A stretch of 44,983 nt of DNA from Streptomyces sp. MMG1121 (GTDB lineage: Bacteria > Actinomycetota > Actinomycetes > Streptomycetales > Streptomycetaceae), in assembly GCF_001280015.1 (NCBI RefSeq), contig NZ_LGDV01000216.1, forward strand, positions 1-44,983, in the 5' to 3' direction. Below are positions 42,127 to 44,983 of this stretch, piece after piece (the stretch's first letter is position 1; each line of letters begins with the position of its first letter). The notes beneath the pieces were generated by a model, which worked only from the letters and a program-made list of their open reading frames with translations, had not been told where the DNA came from and ran no database searches. A program made the translations under genes and the position numbers.

Positions 42127-42159
42127 TGGCCCGGCGACGCCCTGTGGGCGCCGCCGGGC
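42127..42159 (+). terminator. Strong hairpin after the crystallin/Ig gene
   Basis: GGCCCGGCG-A-CGCCC pairs with GGGCG-C-CGCCGGGCC around a TGT loop, with a single A/C mismatch in the stem, starting 14 bp after the stop codon. Confidence 0.8.
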
Positions 42160-42494
42160 CTCTCCGCACGCCCCATTGTTCCGACCGATCCACCCGCACA
42201 CGCGAGGCAAGACCATCGGTGGACCCGGCATCACCGACGAAGCCACGCTTCTCATATCCTCCCCATGCGAGCTGGTAACAAGATCTTGGAGGTAGTCGTC
42301 GAGGAATGGGGCGTGTACGGGACTTTGGGCAAGTCCTGGACTTTCACTTGGTGTTGAGCCGGTCCTCGAAGAAGAGTGAGAACTGGTTCAGTGATTCTTC
42401 CAGTGCGCCGCGACGTGGTTGATATCGCGCGCCCTGGGGTGATCTGTTCGCAACGGCGAGGTAGAGCACCTTCACAACAGCGCAATGGCCCCGG
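42160..42494. other. No gene; possible transposon end
   Basis: No protein is supported. GTGTACGGGACTTTGG near 42313-42328 and AAGTCCTGGACTTTCAC just after resemble an insertion-sequence terminus and may belong to the IS256-type remnant that follows. Confidence 0.35.
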
Positions 42495-43321
42495 CGTCTC
42501 GACGAGCAGGTCGCCGCGTTCCGTAACCGGCCCCTGGACCAGGGCCCTTACGCCCCTTACGCGTTCTTCTGGGTGGACGCACTGACCCAGAAGGTCCGCG
42601 AGGGCGGCCGGATCATCAACGTCCACGCGCCGATCGCGGTTGGTGTCAACGCCGACGGCCACCGCGAGATCCTCGGCATCGACGTCGTCACCGCTGAGGG
42701 CGGCGCCGGCTGGATCGCCTTCATACGCTGCCTGGTCGCCAGCGGTCTGTCCGGCGTCCAGCTGGTCGTCTCCGACGCCCACGTTGGTCTGGCCGACGCG
42801 ATCTGCGCCGTGTGACCGGCGTCCCGTGGCAGCGCTGTCGCACCCAGTACGCTCGCGCGTTGTTGAGCCAGGTGCCCAAGTCGGCCCAGCTGTGGGTGGC
42901 CATGCCGCTGCGGGCCGCCTTCGAACAACCCGACACCGACACCGACGCCGTCCAGGCCAAGATGCGGCACGCCTTGGATGCCCTGGAGGCCAAGTTCCCC
43001 AAGGTCGCCATCCACTTGGACACCGCTCAGCACGAGCTCCTGGCGTTCACCGGCTTCCCGCGCGAGCTCTGGCGGCAGATCTGGTCGAACAATCCCCAGG
43101 TACGGTTCAACAAGGAGATCCGCCGTCGCACTGACGTCGTCGACATCTTTTCCGGCCGCACCGTCCTGATCCGCCTGGCCGGCGCAAGCCTGGCCGAACA
43201 GTACGACGAATGGACCGAGGCCCACCGCTACATGGGGCTCGACCTGCTGGCCAAGGCCCGCCTCCACCCGATCGAGTCAGAAACCGACGAGACCGACCTG
43301 ACTACCGAACTCACCGCATAG
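42495..43321 (+). pseudogene. IS256-family (mutator-type) transposase, truncated and frameshifted
   Basis: The sequence begins in mid-protein with DEQVAAFRNRPL, contains the DDE Asp in FFWVDALTQKVREGGRI, then VGVNADGHREILGIDVV and LVVSDAHVGLADAI (second Asp), and stops at 42815. The second frame from about 42812 continues GVPWQRCRTQYARALLSQVP, FPRELWRQIWSNNPQVRFNK (with the region of the Glu) and ends at 43321 with LLAKARLHPIESE. The N-terminal 150 or so residues are missing, and a small duplication (GPYAPYAFF) is visible. It is inactive. Confidence 0.8.
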
Positions 43322-43494
43322 CCCCGGAAGACGTCTCCAGGACGACGCAGACGTGCTGACCTCATGGGGCCGGTGCTGCGCCTCCGCACGTCCGCCCTGT
43401 CCAGCTATGTGGCGAGGTCAGGAGAGCACCGGACGGGGTCTGACGGTGCGCGGGCTGAACGCGGCGTGATTCTGACGCACTCCCCGCCCGCCGG

Positions 43495-43863
43495 TCAGGG
43501 CCGGAGGCCCAGCGTCATGTCGTACGACGTCTCCTTGCCGCCCCGCAGCCAGGTGATGCGGAGCCGCAGGCTGCTCGCGTCCGGACACAGGGAGGGCTGG
43601 GCGGTGAGGCTGCCGTCGGTGTGCGTGCCGTCCGGATGGGTGCCGTAGGCGCCACCGCGGTCGTCGTACTCGTTGCCGAGGTCGTCCAGGGCCTCGATGA
43701 GCGGGAGTACGGGGGTCCCGGTCCCGGTCTCGGTCTCGGGGAGCGGTGGTGTGACCCGGTAGTGCAGGGTGAAGGAGTCGTCCCCGTGTTTCAGCCGGGT
43801 GATCGTCAGCTCGTGGCTGCCTTCCAGTATCGGCAGGACGAGGAGTGGCGGCTTCCTGGACAC
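43495..43863 (-). CDS. Hypothetical protein, 122 aa
   Basis: GTG 43863 follows AAGGAG with good spacing. The small protein appears all-beta (VLPILEGSHELTITRLKHGD, then TLHYRVTPPLPETE and LRLRITWLRGGKETSYDMTL), without signal peptide or membrane segment. It follows the GNAT gene by 28 bp and is probably co-transcribed. No family is recognised. A longer frame upstream overlaps the GNAT gene and is rejected. Confidence 0.7.
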   Translation of the reverse strand: MSRKPPLLVLPILEGSHELTITRLKHGDDSFTLHYRVTPPLPETETGTGTPVLPLIEALDDLGNEYDDRGGAYGTHPDGTHTDGSLTAQPSLCPDASSLRLRITWLRGGKETSYDMTLGLRP

Positions 43864-43891
43864 GGGGATCTCCTTCTTGTCGCGGTCGACC

Positions 43892-44665
43892 CTAGGCGTT
43901 GAGCCGGTCGTGTGCCACGGGGCTCCCGATGGCGTAGTGGACGTATTCGCGGACCAGCCGGAAGCCGGCGTGCCAGGCGAGGAGCCGGCTGGCACGGTTG
44001 TGGTGGGAGCAGTTCCAGCTGGGCGTGCGGCCGCGGGCCGTGATGTCCGCGCACAGGGCGGTGACGCAGGCGAGGGCGAGATGGTGGCGGCGGTCGGGGA
44101 CGGTGTAGACGGCCACATCCTCGTAGCCGGTGCCGCGGAAGTAGGTGCAGGCCACCGCGAGGATGCGGTCGGCGCGGTGCACGGCGGCCCAGGCGTGGCC
44201 CGAGGCGGCCAGACCGAGTGGTCCGCCCCAACTTTCCGAGATCCAGGACGCGTCGGGGCCGAGGGCGTGTACAGCCTCGGTGTCCGCGGGTTCCAGGTGT
44301 CGTAGGGTCACGCCGTGTGGGACGGTGGCGCGCTGTGGGGTGGTCTGGAGCGTCCAGACCATGCGTTCCCACGGGGTGAGCCGGTCGAAGGCGGCGCCGA
44401 GCGCGGGCAGGAACCGGGCCGGGGCCTCGACCCGGTTGTCGGCCAGCGGGGCGAGGAGGCCGGGCGCGAGGTCCTCGGGGCTGCCGCGCAGCACGACGTG
44501 GCCGGCGCAGGCGACGGCGACCGTGCGCGGCCGGAGTGGCTGGTCGGCCCACCACCGGCCGATGCCGGTGGCCAGCACGTGCTCGCCGATCGTGGCGGGG
44601 CCGGGGGAGTGGGTGGGAAACCAGCGCGCGAGCACCCGTGCGTCCGGTGGCGAGACCTCGATCAT
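43892..44665 (-). CDS. GNAT-family acetyltransferase, 257 aa
   Basis: The C-terminal half is a GNAT domain: GHAWAAVHRADRILAVACTY, then YEDVAVYTVPDRRHHLALAC (the acetyl-CoA loop region, lacking the usual Arg-x-x-Gly-x-Gly/Ala) and RLLAWHAGFRLVREYVHY. The N-terminal 110 residues are a separate, unassigned domain. This layout resembles GNAT/FR47-like proteins. ATG 44665 follows AGAGGCAAGG. Its substrate is unknown. It is the first gene of a two-gene unit with the hypothetical gene. Confidence 0.82.
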   Translation of the reverse strand: MIEVSPPDARVLARWFPTHSPGPATIGEHVLATGIGRWWADQPLRPRTVAVACAGHVVLRGSPEDLAPGLLAPLADNRVEAPARFLPALGAAFDRLTPWERMVWTLQTTPQRATVPHGVTLRHLEPADTEAVHALGPDASWISESWGGPLGLAASGHAWAAVHRADRILAVACTYFRGTGYEDVAVYTVPDRRHHLALACVTALCADITARGRTPSWNCSHHNRASRLLAWHAGFRLVREYVHYAIGSPVAHDRLNA

Positions 44666-44702
44666 CCTTGCCTCTGGGAGTGGGGGAGCGGGATAGCGGA
44701 CC

Positions 44703-44740
44703 GGGCGGGCGACCAGGGTTTGCCACCCCGTCGCCCGCCC
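44703..44740 (-). terminator. Hairpin between bL37-like gene and GNAT gene
   Basis: GGGCGGGCGAC and GTCGCCCGCCC are perfect 11-bp arms with a 16-nt loop. It lies 34 bp after the small gene's stop, so it probably ends that transcript before the GNAT unit. Confidence 0.75.
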
Positions 44741-44773
44741 TGGGGTGGACGGCGAACGCCGCCCACTTCCTCG

Positions 44774-44851
44774 TCAGCCCTGGCCGGCCTTGCTCCCGTG
44801 ATTGGCCTTCTTCTTGCGGCGGTTCTTCTTCTTGCGGGCGCGCTTCGACAT
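44774..44851 (-). CDS. bL37-like small basic ribosomal protein, 25 aa
   Basis: ATG 44851 follows AAAGGAG with good spacing. The product, MSKRARKKKNRRKKKANHGS followed by KAGQG, is highly basic. It resembles bL37, the tiny protein reported in mycobacterial 50S subunits, in the pattern K-R-x-R-K-K...K-A-N-H-G. Actinobacteria usually carry such genes but they are often missed for length. Its job would be in rRNA packing on the large subunit. The assignment rests on memory of the family pattern. It has its own ribosome site and a terminator. Confidence 0.65.
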   Translation of the reverse strand: MSKRARKKKNRRKKKANHGSKAGQG

Positions 44852-44885
44852 GTACGTCCACTCCTTTGTTGTTGGTGAAGGTTCT

Positions 44886-44983
44886 TCAGGCGGTGCGGCC
44901 GACCAGCAGGTCCGCCAGCTTGTTCAGGCGGCGGACCGTGCGGTCCTCCGTCGCGGCCGGTGCCGGGGCGACCCGCTCGTCGC
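44886..44983 (-). CDS. C-terminal end of an unidentified protein (cut by window edge)
   Basis: The minus strand reads ERVAPAPAATEDRTVRRLNK then LADLLVGRTA and stops at 44886. It ends 34 bp before the bL37-like start, so the two may share a transcript. Too little is present to name it. Confidence 0.5.
   Translation of the reverse strand, partial: DERVAPAPAATEDRTVRRLNKLADLLVGRTA

Overview
The window looks like Streptomyces (or a close relative) DNA, probably from an accessory or arm-type part of the chromosome. The bases are very GC-rich with G/C in most third codon positions. Many start codons are GTG. There are mycothiol-linked protein families, several promoters arranged for leaderless mRNAs, and a 25-residue basic protein resembling the actinobacterial ribosomal protein bL37. 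No plasmid, phage structural, rRNA, tRNA or CRISPR feature is visible.

Layout. 1-377: start of a secreted low-complexity protein. 1165-3635: a decayed Tn3-type transposon in which an integrase is fused in frame to a deleted tnpA. 3877-10.8 kb: small detoxification/redox genes, each next to its own regulator: SDR, carboxylesterase, flavodoxin-type reductase with divergent TetR, and a coupled deacetylase/NmrA pair with divergent HxlR. 11.2-18.1 kb: a conserved hypothetical gene, a TauE/SafE permease with divergent LysR, a quinone oxidoreductase, an immobilised IS481, and a second quinone oxidoreductase behind a MerR-type promoter. 18.3-25.7 kb: an alpha/beta hydrolase, an intact IS5 copy, an SDR, a coupled GNAT/YbaK pair, and gene scraps (JetD-like, dapF, LysR-HTH, others). 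26.0-28.5 kb: a secreted ricin-type lectin divergent from a PucR-like regulator with two C-terminal HTHs. 28.7-31.7 kb: a broken binding-protein gene, a double-GNAT protein, and scraps of a lectin/propeller protein and an MmyB-type regulator. 31.8-33.4 kb: a 544-residue fusion of an alpha/beta hydrolase with an aminoglycoside-phosphotransferase-like kinase. 33.6-34.9 kb: two inverted IS5-type remnants. 35.1-40.2 kb: a hydrolase, a LysR divergent from a DHDPS-family aldolase, an IS scar joined to a glutamine synthetase tail, a mycothiol-dependent isomerase-type protein, and a second intact IS5. 40.8-42.1 kb: a crystallin/Ig-type protein. 42.5-43.3 kb: a broken IS256-type transposase. 43.5-44.98 kb: a hypothetical/GNAT operon, the bL37-like gene, and the tail of one more gene.

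How the genes fit together. Intact genes are mostly one-enzyme or two-enzyme units for electrophile, quinone, ester or imide chemistry, each under a dedicated local repressor or activator. I see no long biosynthetic operon. The gaps are full of IS copies and 3' gene ends, which indicates repeated insertion and deletion. The items most worth follow-up are the hydrolase-kinase fusion, the repeated TANNNT-N6-start promoter geometry at regulator genes, the shared CCCAAAA frameshift site in the two intact IS5 copies, and the IS scar joined to a glutamine synthetase tail.
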